From JBBSIN01 sp038232055 (GTDB lineage: Bacteria > Actinomycetota > Actinomycetes > JADGOV01): DNA of 64,000 nt. The notes under the pieces were generated by a model. That model was not told the DNA's origin. It searched no databases and was given only the letters and a program-made list of their open reading frames with translations. The stretch covers positions 1-64,000 of the forward strand of contig JBBSIN010000001.1 in assembly GCA_038232055.1 (NCBI GenBank). Reading direction: 5' to 3'. Every line of letters starts with the position of its first letter. The first letter of the stretch is position 1. The translations under genes were made by a program, and so were the position numbers. Positions 16,753-24,269 of this stretch are shown piece after piece.

Positions 16753-17301
16753 ATGCCCGAAGCCAACGAAGACAGTGCAGCACCGCAGTCCCGGCCGCAG
16801 GTCGTCGTCGTCGGCCCGAACGGGATGGCCATGGGTGGTGGCGAACCAGACTCGGCCCAGTCCGGCGACCCCTCCCCGACCGACCTCGTCGAACAGCCGG
16901 CGAAGGTCATGCGGATCGGGACGATGATCAAGCAGCTGCTCGACGAGGTGCGGGCGGCACCCCTCGACGAGGCCGCCCGGGCTCGCCTGCGAGAGATCCA
17001 CTCGCGGTCCATCCACGAGCTGGAGGAGGGGTTGGCCCCGGAGCTGCGGGAGGAGCTGGAGCGGCTGTCGCTGCCGTTTGCCGACGGCGGCGTGCCGAGC
17101 GAACCGGAGCTGCGGGTGGCCCAGGCCCAGCTCGTCGGCTGGCTGGAGGGTCTCTTCCATGGCATCCAGACCGCGCTGTTCGCGCAGCAGATGGCCGCGC
17201 GGGCCCAGCTGGAGGAGATGCGCCGGCGTGCGTTGCCGCCTGGCGTGTCGCCGGACGCGGCGCAGGGTCCCGCGTTCGGCGGCTCCGGGCCCTATCTGTA
17301 G
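16753..17301 (+). CDS. bpa: bacterial proteasome activator Bpa
   Basis: The 182-residue protein matches actinobacterial Bpa closely: DLVEQPAKVMRIGTMIKQLL, APLDEAARARLREIHSRSI, the ELREELERL helix and VGWLEGLFHGIQTALFAQQ. Bpa forms a dodecameric ATP-independent ring that docks on the 20S proteasome and feeds it unfolded proteins. The extreme C-terminus GPYL corresponds to the GQYL docking motif, with Pro for Gln. The N-terminal 40 residues are low-complexity, as in the family. ATG 16753 has GGGGAG 9 nt upstream. The 3' end overlaps the convergent HAD gene by 10 bases. The proteasome genes themselves are outside this window. Confidence 0.93.
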   Translation: MPEANEDSAAPQSRPQVVVVGPNGMAMGGGEPDSAQSGDPSPTDLVEQPAKVMRIGTMIKQLLDEVRAAPLDEAARARLREIHSRSIHELEEGLAPELREELERLSLPFADGGVPSEPELRVAQAQLVGWLEGLFHGIQTALFAQQMAARAQLEEMRRRALPPGVSPDAAQGPAFGGSGPYL

Positions 17302-18089
17302 GGCAGCAGTCGCTCCAGCACCTGGGCGACCCCGTCGTCGTCGTTGCTGTCGGTGTGCTCCGGTACGGCGTCGAGGACGCTGGCATGCGCGTTCGCCACC
17401 GCGACCGCCCGACCGGCCCAGGCCAGCATCGGCAGGTCGTTCGGCATGTCGCCGAACGCGAGCACGTCGGCGGCGCCGACGCCACGCTCGGTGCAGAGCA
17501 GCTCGAGGGTCGACGCCTTGCTCACGCCGCTGGCGCTGATCTCGATCAGGCCCTCGCGGCTGGAGTGGGTCAGCTCGGCGAGGTCTCCCACGACGTCGCG
17601 GGCGGCGGCGAGAAGGGCGTCGGCGTCGAGTCCGCCGTGGCGCACGAGGAGCTTTGCGGCCGGTTCGGCGACGAGCTCGTCCACCGCAGCGCCGACCGCA
17701 TCGTCGGGGAGCGGCCAGCGGGGCCGGTAGCCGGGGCCGTAGCCGAACCCGGCGGCGCGCTCGACGGCGAAGGCTGCCTCCGGGAAGGCGTCCCGCACCA
17801 CCCGGACGACCGCGGCCGCCGCCGCCGGTGCGAGCAGGTGCTCCTCGACCACTCGACGCGCACCGAGGTCGTAGACCAGAGCGCCGTTCGCGCAGATCGC
17901 AAGGCCGCGCTGGCCCGTGGCGTCGGCAATCGGGTCCAGCCAGCGGGGCGGCCGACCGGTCACGAAGACGACGAGCACGCCGGCGTCCTCCATGGCGGAG
18001 AGCGCGTCGGTCGTACGCCGCGAGATCGTGCCGTCGCTGCGCACGATGGTCCCGTCGAGATCGGTCGCGACGACCCGGGGAAGCGTCAC
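17292..18089 (-). CDS. Cof-type HAD hydrolase
   Basis: In this 265-residue protein HAD motif I is DLDGT (about 9-13), motif II is VFVTGRPP, and the final aspartates are in FGDMPNDLPML. The capped, subfamily IIB layout is that of sugar-phosphate or pyridoxal-phosphate phosphatases. It starts at GTG 18089, overlapping the serS stop in GTGA, so it is probably the second gene of a serS operon. The substrate cannot be told from sequence. Confidence 0.88.
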   Translation of the reverse strand: MTLPRVVATDLDGTIVRSDGTISRRTTDALSAMEDAGVLVVFVTGRPPRWLDPIADATGQRGLAICANGALVYDLGARRVVEEHLLAPAAAAAVVRVVRDAFPEAAFAVERAAGFGYGPGYRPRWPLPDDAVGAAVDELVAEPAAKLLVRHGGLDADALLAAARDVVGDLAELTHSSREGLIEISASGVSKASTLELLCTERGVGAADVLAFGDMPNDLPMLAWAGRAVAVANAHASVLDAVPEHTDSNDDDGVAQVLERLLPYR

Positions 18090-19348
18090 CGGAGGGGCTC
18101 GAGCACCTCGCGTCCGAGGTACGGCCGCAGCGCCGTCGGCAATCGCACCGACCCGTCGGCCTGCTGGTGCACCTCGAGCAGCACGACGATCGTGCGGGCG
18201 ACCGCGCACAGGGTGCCGTTGAGGGTCGCCAGCGGCTCGACCGTGTCGGCGTTGCGCATCCGGATCCCGAGCCGACGGGCCTGGAAGGTCGTGCAGTTCG
18301 ACGCCGACGTCACCTCCAGCCACCGCTGCTGGGAGGGCAGCCAGGCCTCGCAGTCGAACTTGCGTGCCGCGCTGCCGCCGAGGTCCCCGGCCGCGATGTC
18401 CAGGACCCGGTAGGGCAACTCCAGCTTGGCGAGGAACTCCTTCTCCCAGCCGAGCAGCCGACGGTGCTCGTCGACGGCCTCCGCAGGTCGGCAGAAGGAG
18501 AACATCTCGACCTTGTCGAACTGGTGCACCCGGATGATGCCGCGGGTGTCGCGGCCGTGCGATCCTGCCTCGCGGCGAAAGCACGTGGAGAACCCGGCGT
18601 AGCGGCGCGGCAGCGTGTCGCCGTCGAGAATCTCCTCCGAGTGGTACGCCGCGAGCGGCACCTCGCTGGTGCCCACGAGGTAGAGCTCGTCCTCCGCCGT
18701 CCGGTAGACCTCGCTGGCGTGCGCGCCGAGGTAGCCGGTGCCCTCCATCGCCGCCGGCCGCACGAGGGCCGGCGCGATCACCGGCACGAAACCGGCCTCG
18801 ACGGCCTGCGCGACGGCGAGGTTGACCAGAGCCAGTTCGAGCAGCGCGCCGACACCGGTGAGGAAGTAGAAGCGGGCGCCGGAAACCTTCGCTCCGCGCT
18901 CCATGTCGATCGCGCCGAGCATCTCCCCGAGCTCGAGGTGGTCGCGGACCGGGAAGTCGTATCCCGCCCGCACGCCGACCTCCTCCACCACGACGGAGTC
19001 CTCCTCGCCGCCCGGCGCCACGCCCTCGGCCACGACGTTGGGGATGGCGAGCAACGCCTCGCGCAGCCGGGCGTCGACGTCGCCCTGCCGCGCCTCGGCC
19101 TCCTTGACCGCCCCGGCGAGGTTTCTGGCCTTGGCGAGCAGCGCCTGCTTGTCCGCCCCGCCGGCGCGGGCGACGTCCTTGCCGAGCGACTTCTGCTCGG
19201 CGCGCAGCTCGTCGAAGCGGCGTACGGCGGACCGGCGGTGCTCGTCGGCGTCGAGCAAGGCGTCGACGAGCCCGGGATCGTCGCCCCGCGCGCGCTGTGA
19301 GGCGCGGACCCGCTCCGGGTCGTCCCGCACCAGCCGCAGGTCGATCAT
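18086..19348 (-). CDS. serS: seryl-tRNA synthetase
   Basis: This 420-residue class II synthetase charges tRNA-Ser, two of whose genes lie in this window. It has an N-terminal antiparallel coiled-coil arm (about 25-105), motif 2 CFRREAGSHGRDTRGIIRVH and motif 3 NGTLCAVARTIVVLLE, all intact. The start ATG 19348 is preceded at 7 nt by TAGGCT and has no Shine-Dalgarno, suggesting leaderless expression. It is co-directional with the HAD gene and divergent from larB, with 42 bases carrying both -10 elements. Confidence 0.97.
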   Translation of the reverse strand: MIDLRLVRDDPERVRASQRARGDDPGLVDALLDADEHRRSAVRRFDELRAEQKSLGKDVARAGGADKQALLAKARNLAGAVKEAEARQGDVDARLREALLAIPNVVAEGVAPGGEEDSVVVEEVGVRAGYDFPVRDHLELGEMLGAIDMERGAKVSGARFYFLTGVGALLELALVNLAVAQAVEAGFVPVIAPALVRPAAMEGTGYLGAHASEVYRTAEDELYLVGTSEVPLAAYHSEEILDGDTLPRRYAGFSTCFRREAGSHGRDTRGIIRVHQFDKVEMFSFCRPAEAVDEHRRLLGWEKEFLAKLELPYRVLDIAAGDLGGSAARKFDCEAWLPSQQRWLEVTSASNCTTFQARRLGIRMRNADTVEPLATLNGTLCAVARTIVVLLEVHQQADGSVRLPTALRPYLGREVLEPLR

Positions 19349-19355
19349 GCGGCCG

Positions 19356-19361
19356 AGCCTA
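19356..19361 (-). promoter_or_regulatory. putative leaderless -10 for serS (TAGGCT)
   Basis: TAGGCT on the minus strand ends 7 nt before ATG 19348. Confidence 0.5.
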
Positions 19362-19377
19362 ACCCGCGACCGCTGGC

Positions 19378-19383
19378 TAGGGT
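19378..19383 (+). promoter_or_regulatory. putative leaderless -10 for larB (TAGGGT)
   Basis: TAGGGT ends 7 nt before GTG 19391. It lies in a short palindrome, GCTAGG-GT-CCTAGC (19377-19390), directly next to the start codon. Confidence 0.5.
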
Positions 19384-19390
19384 CCTAGCT

Positions 19391-20140
19391 GTGACCAGTG
19401 CGGACCAGGGCGCCGGCTACCTGGGTGCCGGCTACCTTGATCTGGGCTTCGCCAAGCTCGACACCGCTCGGGCCGAGCGCACCGGCGATCCGGAGGTCGT
19501 CTACGCCGAGGGCAAGACGGCCGAGGAGACGGTCGCCCTGCTACGCGCGCTGCGCGACACCGAGCCCGACCGGCCGGCGCTCGCCACCCGAGTTCCGGCG
19601 GCCGTCGCCGACGCGGTGCGAGCGGCGTTCCCGCCCGTCGTCATCGACGCCCAGGCCGGCTGTGTCGCAGTCGGCGACCTGCCGGAGCCGGCCGGCACGG
19701 TGTGCGTGGTGTCCGCCGGCACGAGCGACGGCCGGGTCGCTGCCGAGGCGGCTTTCGTCGCGAGAGCCTTTGGTGCTGGGGTGCAGCGGATCGCGGACGT
19801 GGGGGTGGCCGGTCTGCACCGGCTGCTCGACGTCCGCCCGGCACTCGCCGCCGCCGACTGCCTCGTCGTCGTGGCCGGGATGGAGGGCGCCCTGCCGAGC
19901 GTCGTCGGCGGCCGTGTCGGCACCCCACTCGTCGCCGTACCCACGAGTGTCGGCTACGGGGCCTCGTACGGCGGGCTGGCGGCGCTGCTCGCGATGCTGA
20001 ACTCCTGCTCGCCGGGGGTGGTCGTCGTCAATATCGACAACGGGTTTGGTGCCGGGGTCTTCGCAGCCCGGGTCGCGCGCCGGGTGGCGGCGGGGGCGGC
20101 GGGAGCGGCGGGGCGGGTCGGGTCAGGTCGCGAGTCGTGA
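19391..20140 (+). CDS. larB: nickel-pincer cofactor synthase LarB
   Basis: LarB carboxylates and hydrolyses nicotinate adenine dinucleotide in the first step of nickel-pincer nucleotide synthesis. The 249-residue product shows the PurE-like core: VVSAGTSDGRVAAEAAFVA, ADVGVAGLHRLL, VVVAGMEGALPSVVGG and PTSVGYGASYGGLAALLAML. The 5' end has a small duplication (GAGYLGAGYLDLG). GTG 19391 appears leaderless. Its stop overlaps larC in GTGA. No larE or larA is in the window. Confidence 0.93.
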   Translation: MTSADQGAGYLGAGYLDLGFAKLDTARAERTGDPEVVYAEGKTAEETVALLRALRDTEPDRPALATRVPAAVADAVRAAFPPVVIDAQAGCVAVGDLPEPAGTVCVVSAGTSDGRVAAEAAFVARAFGAGVQRIADVGVAGLHRLLDVRPALAAADCLVVVAGMEGALPSVVGGRVGTPLVAVPTSVGYGASYGGLAALLAMLNSCSPGVVVVNIDNGFGAGVFAARVARRVAAGAAGAAGRVGSGRES

Positions 20141-21351
20141 CGCGACTCGGCTGGTGGGACTGCTCGGCCGGCGCGAGCGGCGACATGTGCCTCGGCGCGC
20201 TCGCCGACGCCGGCGTACCGCTCGATCTCATGCAGTCGGCCATCGACGCCGTCGGCACCGAGCGGGTCACCCTCACCGCATCCGAGGTGGAGCGGCACGG
20301 CGTGGCCGCGACCAAGGTCGACGTCCACGCGCCGCGCACGGCGGTCGTGCGAACTTGGGCCAACGTCCGCGACGTCCTCGAGCACGCGAACATCGAGGAG
20401 CCGGTGCGCGCGGTCGCGCTCGGCGCGTTCGCCCGGCTCGCAGAGGCCGAGGCGGTCGCGCACCGGACGTCTCCGGAACTCGTGCACTTCCACGAGGTCG
20501 GCGGGCTCGACGCGATCGCCGACATCGTCGGCGCGGCCGCGGGCCTGCACGCGCTCGCGCTGGACCGGATGACCGGCTCGGCGGTGACGCTCGGCGGTGG
20601 CATGGTCCGCGGGGAGCACGGGCTGCTGCCGGTGCCGGCTCCGGCGGTGCTCACGCTGCTCACCGCGGCCGGTGCGCCGGTCGTGGGCGGCCCGGCGCCG
20701 TACGAGATGTGTACGCCGACCGGCGCGGCCCTGCTCGCCGCCACGGTGACCCGATGGGGTCCGCTGCCGCCGATGCGGATCTCCGCCGTGGGCACCGGTG
20801 CGGGCGGCCGCGACGTGGACGAATTGCCGAACGTGCTGCGGCTCGTCGTCGGGCTCGTCGTCGACCCGGCGGCCGGCGAGGAGGCCGCGACGGAGTCGAG
20901 CGCCGAGCCGCTGCTCATCGAGACGAATGTCGACGACCTCGACCCGCGGCTGTGGCCGGCGGTGCTCGCTCGACTGCTCGACGCCGGGGCGGCCGACGCC
21001 TGGCTGACCCCGATCCTGATGAAGAAGGGCCGGCCGGCGCACACCCTCTCGGTACTCGTCGCGTCCGACCGGGCCGACGCCGCCCGCCGGGTGATGTTCA
21101 CGGAGACGTCGACGATCGGGGTCCGGGAGCGGCGGGTGAGCAAGCGCGCGCTCGAGCGCGACGTCGTGGAGGTGCACCTCTCCGGGATCCGGATCCGGGT
21201 CAAGACGGCCCGGCTCGACGGCGAGATCGTCAACGCCTCCCCCGAGTACGACGACGTGGCGGCGGCCGCCGTACAGCTCGGCCGGCCGATGAAGGCAGTC
21301 CTCGCCGCTGCGGTCGCGGCGGCCTCCGGAATCCTCGACGGGGGCGCGTGA
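20137..21351 (+). CDS. larC: nickel insertion protein LarC
   Basis: LarC is the CTP-dependent cyclometallase that inserts nickel into the pincer nucleotide. The 404-residue frame contains GWWDCSAGASGDMCLGALAD, ELVHFHEVGGLDAIADI, MVRGEHGLLPVPAPA, ETNVDDLDPRLWP and MKKGRPAHTLSVLV. The acidic/His stretch in the middle of many LarC proteins is short here. GTG 20137 overlaps the larB stop, and the larC stop overlaps the next start, so all three genes are translationally coupled. Confidence 0.93.
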   Translation: MTRLGWWDCSAGASGDMCLGALADAGVPLDLMQSAIDAVGTERVTLTASEVERHGVAATKVDVHAPRTAVVRTWANVRDVLEHANIEEPVRAVALGAFARLAEAEAVAHRTSPELVHFHEVGGLDAIADIVGAAAGLHALALDRMTGSAVTLGGGMVRGEHGLLPVPAPAVLTLLTAAGAPVVGGPAPYEMCTPTGAALLAATVTRWGPLPPMRISAVGTGAGGRDVDELPNVLRLVVGLVVDPAAGEEAATESSAEPLLIETNVDDLDPRLWPAVLARLLDAGAADAWLTPILMKKGRPAHTLSVLVASDRADAARRVMFTETSTIGVRERRVSKRALERDVVEVHLSGIRIRVKTARLDGEIVNASPEYDDVAAAAVQLGRPMKAVLAAAVAAASGILDGGA

Positions 21352-21938
21352 ACCTCGTCGTCGCCGCTACCGCATTCGGCCTTCTGCTGCCTGCGGAGCT
21401 GCCGGACAAGACGCTCGTCGCGACGCTGGTCCTCGCGACCCGCTATCGGCCGCGGCCGGTCTGGGTGGGAGTGTCGCTCGCGTTTGCCGTGCAGAGCCTG
21501 ACCGCTGTCGTCGCCGGCGGGCTGGTGTCGGCGCTGCCGCGCCGGCTCGTGTTGGCGGCCACGTCCGTCCTCTTCGCGGTCGGGTGCTACGTGCTGCTCT
21601 TTCGCTCCGAGTCGAAAGGAGTCGACGAGCCGGCGGCGGCCGTCGAGGGGCCGCCCACCGCCCGCCGGATCGCCGGGACCAGCTTCGGCGTCCTGTTCGT
21701 CGCCGAGTGGGGCGACTTCTCGCAGTTGCTCACCGCCGGTCTAGCGGCACGCTTTCGCGACCCGGTCAGCGTCTTCGTCGGCTCGTGGGCCGCGCTCGCC
21801 GTCGTCGCCGCGGTGGCCGTGACCGCCGGTCGCGGGCTGCAGCGGGTGGTACCGCTCGAGAAGGTGCGCCGGGTTGCTGGAGTGCTCTTCGGCCTGCTCG
21901 CGGTGGTCACGGCCCTGCAGGCCGCCGGAGTGGGGTGA
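21348..21938 (+). CDS. TMEM165/GDT1 (UPF0016) family metal transporter
   Basis: This 196-residue membrane protein has about six helices in two homologous halves. The family motif E-x-G-D-(K/R)-(T/S) appears as AELPDKT in the first half and AEWGDFSQ in the second, each with one substitution (Pro for Gly; Phe for Lys/Arg). GDT1 proteins exchange Mn2+ or Ca2+ for protons. GTG 21348 overlaps the larC stop in GTGA. The coupling to larBC suggests a metal for cofactor synthesis, but that is inference. The final codons are part of a direct duplication (21924-21942 and 21946-21964) that repeats the sequence around the stop. Confidence 0.85.
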   Translation: MNLVVAATAFGLLLPAELPDKTLVATLVLATRYRPRPVWVGVSLAFAVQSLTAVVAGGLVSALPRRLVLAATSVLFAVGCYVLLFRSESKGVDEPAAAVEGPPTARRIAGTSFGVLFVAEWGDFSQLLTAGLAARFRDPVSVFVGSWAALAVVAAVAVTAGRGLQRVVPLEKVRRVAGVLFGLLAVVTALQAAGVG

Positions 21939-21975
21939 GTGACCAGCGGAGTGGGGTAAGTGACCTGGGAAGATC

Positions 21976-22067
21976 GTCCGAGTGCCGGTCCGAGTGCCGG
22001 TCCGAGGAGATCATGCTCCTTGACCTGCGGATATATGACTGCTGCTCCTCGGACTGCTCCTCGGACC
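21976..22067. repeat. inverted array: GTCCGAG x3 facing CTCGGAC x2, 12-nt period
   Basis: GTCCGAG occurs at 21976, 21988 and 22000; its reverse complement CTCGGAC occurs at 22048 and 22060. GGTCCGAGGAG (21999-22009) pairs perfectly with CTCCTCGGACC (22057-22067). The array lies in the tail-to-tail gap between the GDT1 and PRC-barrel genes and is the same type as the one at 33417-33541. Confidence 0.8.
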
Positions 22068-22123
22068 GAGGCGGGCGGGGGGGCAGGGCGCGGGCAGGCC
22101 CCGGCGTGGGCAGGGCAGACGCC

Positions 22124-22153
22124 GACGGCCCCGCCGATTAGGGCGGGGCCGTC
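22124..22153. terminator. perfect 12-bp hairpin between convergent genes
   Basis: GACGGCCCCGCC (22124-22135) and GGCGGGGCCGTC (22142-22153) form a perfect stem with loop GATTAG. It sits 31 bases beyond the PRC-barrel stop and can serve both converging transcripts. There is no T-run. Confidence 0.75.
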
Positions 22154-22184
22154 GGGTTGCTGCTGGAAGCCGTACCAGCCGGGA

Positions 22185-23066
22185 TCAGCGGGTGCGCTCC
22201 TCCGTGGCGGAGGTGGTGCCGCCATCCGGGTAGACGCCGCTGGTGCTCTCGCCGCCTTCGGTGTCGATCTGCTCCTTACGGACCTGCTCGCTCACCTCAC
22301 GCTGGTCGGTGACGGTCTCCTTGTCGAGGCGTACCCGCTCGACCGGGACGGTCTCCTTGTCGACGACCGGCCGCTCCTCGGTGAGGGTGATCTCGTGCTC
22401 CTCCTCGGACAGCCCGGGACCGGAGGTCGCCTGGCCGATGTTGGCATCGGTGATCGGCTCGCGCTCGACCCGCACCTCTTCCCGGCTGACCGGCACGGTC
22501 TGCGTGACGTTCTCGGTCACGACGTACTTCCGCAGCCGTGCGCGGCCGGTCTCGACCTGCTCCTTGCCGACGCTGAGCCGCTCCTCGGAGCGCGTCATCG
22601 CGTCGTCCGTCGTGGGCCCGCTGACGTCGCGGCCGACCGGTTCACGCCCGGTCGTGGTGCCCGTACCGGCAGTGCCGGAGGCGTAGGTTCCGGCGCCGGT
22701 GGCGCTCAGGTCGTCGCCGGTGGACATGCCCTCGGTCGTGGTCCGCGCGTGCGGGCCGGTGAGGCCGTAGTGCATGTACAGGCGGTCCTCCTCCTCGGGC
22801 GTGATCTCACCGTCCGGGTCGACGCCCGGCGCATCCTTGACCAGGTCCTTGGGGTACGGGACCACGAGGTCGTCGTCGTCGACCCGTGCCTCGTCGAGCG
22901 GCACGAAGTTGGCCTTGCCGCCGAACATGCCGGTGTTGACCGTCACGAACGTCGGATGGCCGTCCTCGCGGTCGGCGTACATCTGGTCGATCTTGCCGAT
23001 CTTCTGCCCGTCGTTGCCGACGACGGTGCGGCCGGCGAGGGTCTGGAAATCTTCCTGACCAAGCAT
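22185..23066 (-). CDS. PRC-barrel and DUF2382 domain protein
   Basis: The 293-residue product starts with a PRC-barrel domain (GRTVVGNDGQKIGKIDQMYA, about 10-85), then a Gly/Thr linker. The C-terminal DUF2382 region has repeated charged blocks: RLSVGKEQVETGRARLRK, REEVRVEREPI, ITLTEERPVVDKETVP and VRLDKETVTDQREVSE. It is soluble and very acidic. This family is common in actinobacteria and cyanobacteria and is associated with stress responses; its molecular role is not established. ATG 23066 has GGAGGGG a few bases upstream. Confidence 0.88.
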   Translation of the reverse strand: MLGQEDFQTLAGRTVVGNDGQKIGKIDQMYADREDGHPTFVTVNTGMFGGKANFVPLDEARVDDDDLVVPYPKDLVKDAPGVDPDGEITPEEEDRLYMHYGLTGPHARTTTEGMSTGDDLSATGAGTYASGTAGTGTTTGREPVGRDVSGPTTDDAMTRSEERLSVGKEQVETGRARLRKYVVTENVTQTVPVSREEVRVEREPITDANIGQATSGPGLSEEEHEITLTEERPVVDKETVPVERVRLDKETVTDQREVSEQVRKEQIDTEGGESTSGVYPDGGTTSATEERTR

Positions 23067-23164
23067 GCGGGCCCCTCCTTCTTCCATATGTTGGGGTTTG
23101 GTGCTGTCCCTGCCCCATCCCTGGGGTTGCGTAACCGTCGCACCGGCCTTTCCTGGGTGGCACG

Positions 23165-23170
23165 TACCGT
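23165..23170 (+). promoter_or_regulatory. putative leaderless -10 element (TACCGT)
   Basis: TACCGT ends 7 nt before GTG 23178 of the epimerase gene, which has no Shine-Dalgarno. Confidence 0.5.
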
Positions 23171-23177
23171 CGCAGGC

Positions 23178-24269
23178 GTGCGCGTCCTCGTCACCGGCGG
23201 TGCCGGCTTCGTCGGCTCCCACGTCGTCGACGCACTGCTCGCCGGCGGAGACGCGGTCCGGGTCCTCGACGTGCTCCTGCCGGCGGCACACGGCATCGGT
23301 GAGGTGCCCGCGTACGTCGACCCGCGCGCCGAGATGGTCATCGGGGACGTCGGCGACGCCGATGTCGTACGCCGCGTGCTGACCGGCGTCGATGCGGTCT
23401 GCCACCAGGCGGCGATGGTCGGTCTCGGCGTCGACGTCGCCGACCTGCCCGCCTACGCCGCCAACAACGACCTCGGGACGGCGGTGCTGCTCGCCGGCAT
23501 GGCCGAGGCCGGGGTGAAAAGCATGGTCCTGGCCTCCTCGATGGTCGTCTACGGCGAGGGCCGCTACACCTGCATCCACCACGGCGTGGTCCGTCCCGGA
23601 CCGCGTGCCCGGGCCGACCTCGCGGCCGGACGCTTCGAGCCGCGGTGCCCGCGGTGCGGAGCCGACCTCGCCACGGCCGGCGTGCCGGAGGACGCGCCGC
23701 TCGACCCGCGCAACGCCTACGCCGCCACCAAGGTGGCGCAGGAGCATCTCGCCGCCGCCTGGTCGCTGTCCACGGGTGGCGCGGTCACGGCGCTGCGCTA
23801 CCACAACGTCTACGGGCCGCGGATGCCGCGCGACACGCCGTACGCCGGGGTCGCTTCGATCTTCCGGTCGGCGCTGGCGGCGGGCCGACCGCCGCAGGTA
23901 TTCGAGGACGGTGGGCAGCGGCGCGACTTCGTCCACGTCCGCGACGTCGCGCGGGCGAACGTCGTCGCGCTGACCGCTCCGACGGCGCTAGCCGCGCCGC
24001 GGGACGGTTTCGCGGCCTACAACGTGGCGAGCGGCGAGCCACACACCGTGGCTGAGATGGCGGCGGCTCTCGCGGCGGAGTACGGCGGTCCGGCGCCGGT
24101 CGTGACCGGCGAGTACCGGCTGGGCGACGTCCGGCACGTGGTCGCGGACCCCGGTCGGGCGCAGCGCGAGCTGGGCTTGCGCGCCCGGGTCGACTTCGCC
24201 GAGGGGATGCGCGAGTTCGCGACCGCCCCGCTGCGCGGCGAGCCAGCGCCCGACCAAGCGCGCGGCTAA
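23178..24269 (+). CDS. NAD-dependent nucleotide-sugar epimerase/dehydratase
   Basis: This 363-residue extended SDR has a TGGAGFVGSHVVD dinucleotide loop, ASSMVVYGEG (catalytic Ser/Thr region) and YAATK (YxxxK). RYHNVYGPRMP and DGGQRRDFVHVRDVA are the usual sugar-nucleotide epimerase signatures. An insertion at about 140-165 contains YTCIHH and a CPRCG pair and could bind zinc. The substrate is probably an NDP-sugar. The stop overlaps the convergent kinase gene by three bases. No glycan cluster surrounds it, so the pathway is open. Confidence 0.87.
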   Translation: MRVLVTGGAGFVGSHVVDALLAGGDAVRVLDVLLPAAHGIGEVPAYVDPRAEMVIGDVGDADVVRRVLTGVDAVCHQAAMVGLGVDVADLPAYAANNDLGTAVLLAGMAEAGVKSMVLASSMVVYGEGRYTCIHHGVVRPGPRARADLAAGRFEPRCPRCGADLATAGVPEDAPLDPRNAYAATKVAQEHLAAAWSLSTGGAVTALRYHNVYGPRMPRDTPYAGVASIFRSALAAGRPPQVFEDGGQRRDFVHVRDVARANVVALTAPTALAAPRDGFAAYNVASGEPHTVAEMAAALAAEYGGPAPVVTGEYRLGDVRHVVADPGRAQRELGLRARVDFAEGMREFATAPLRGEPAPDQARG

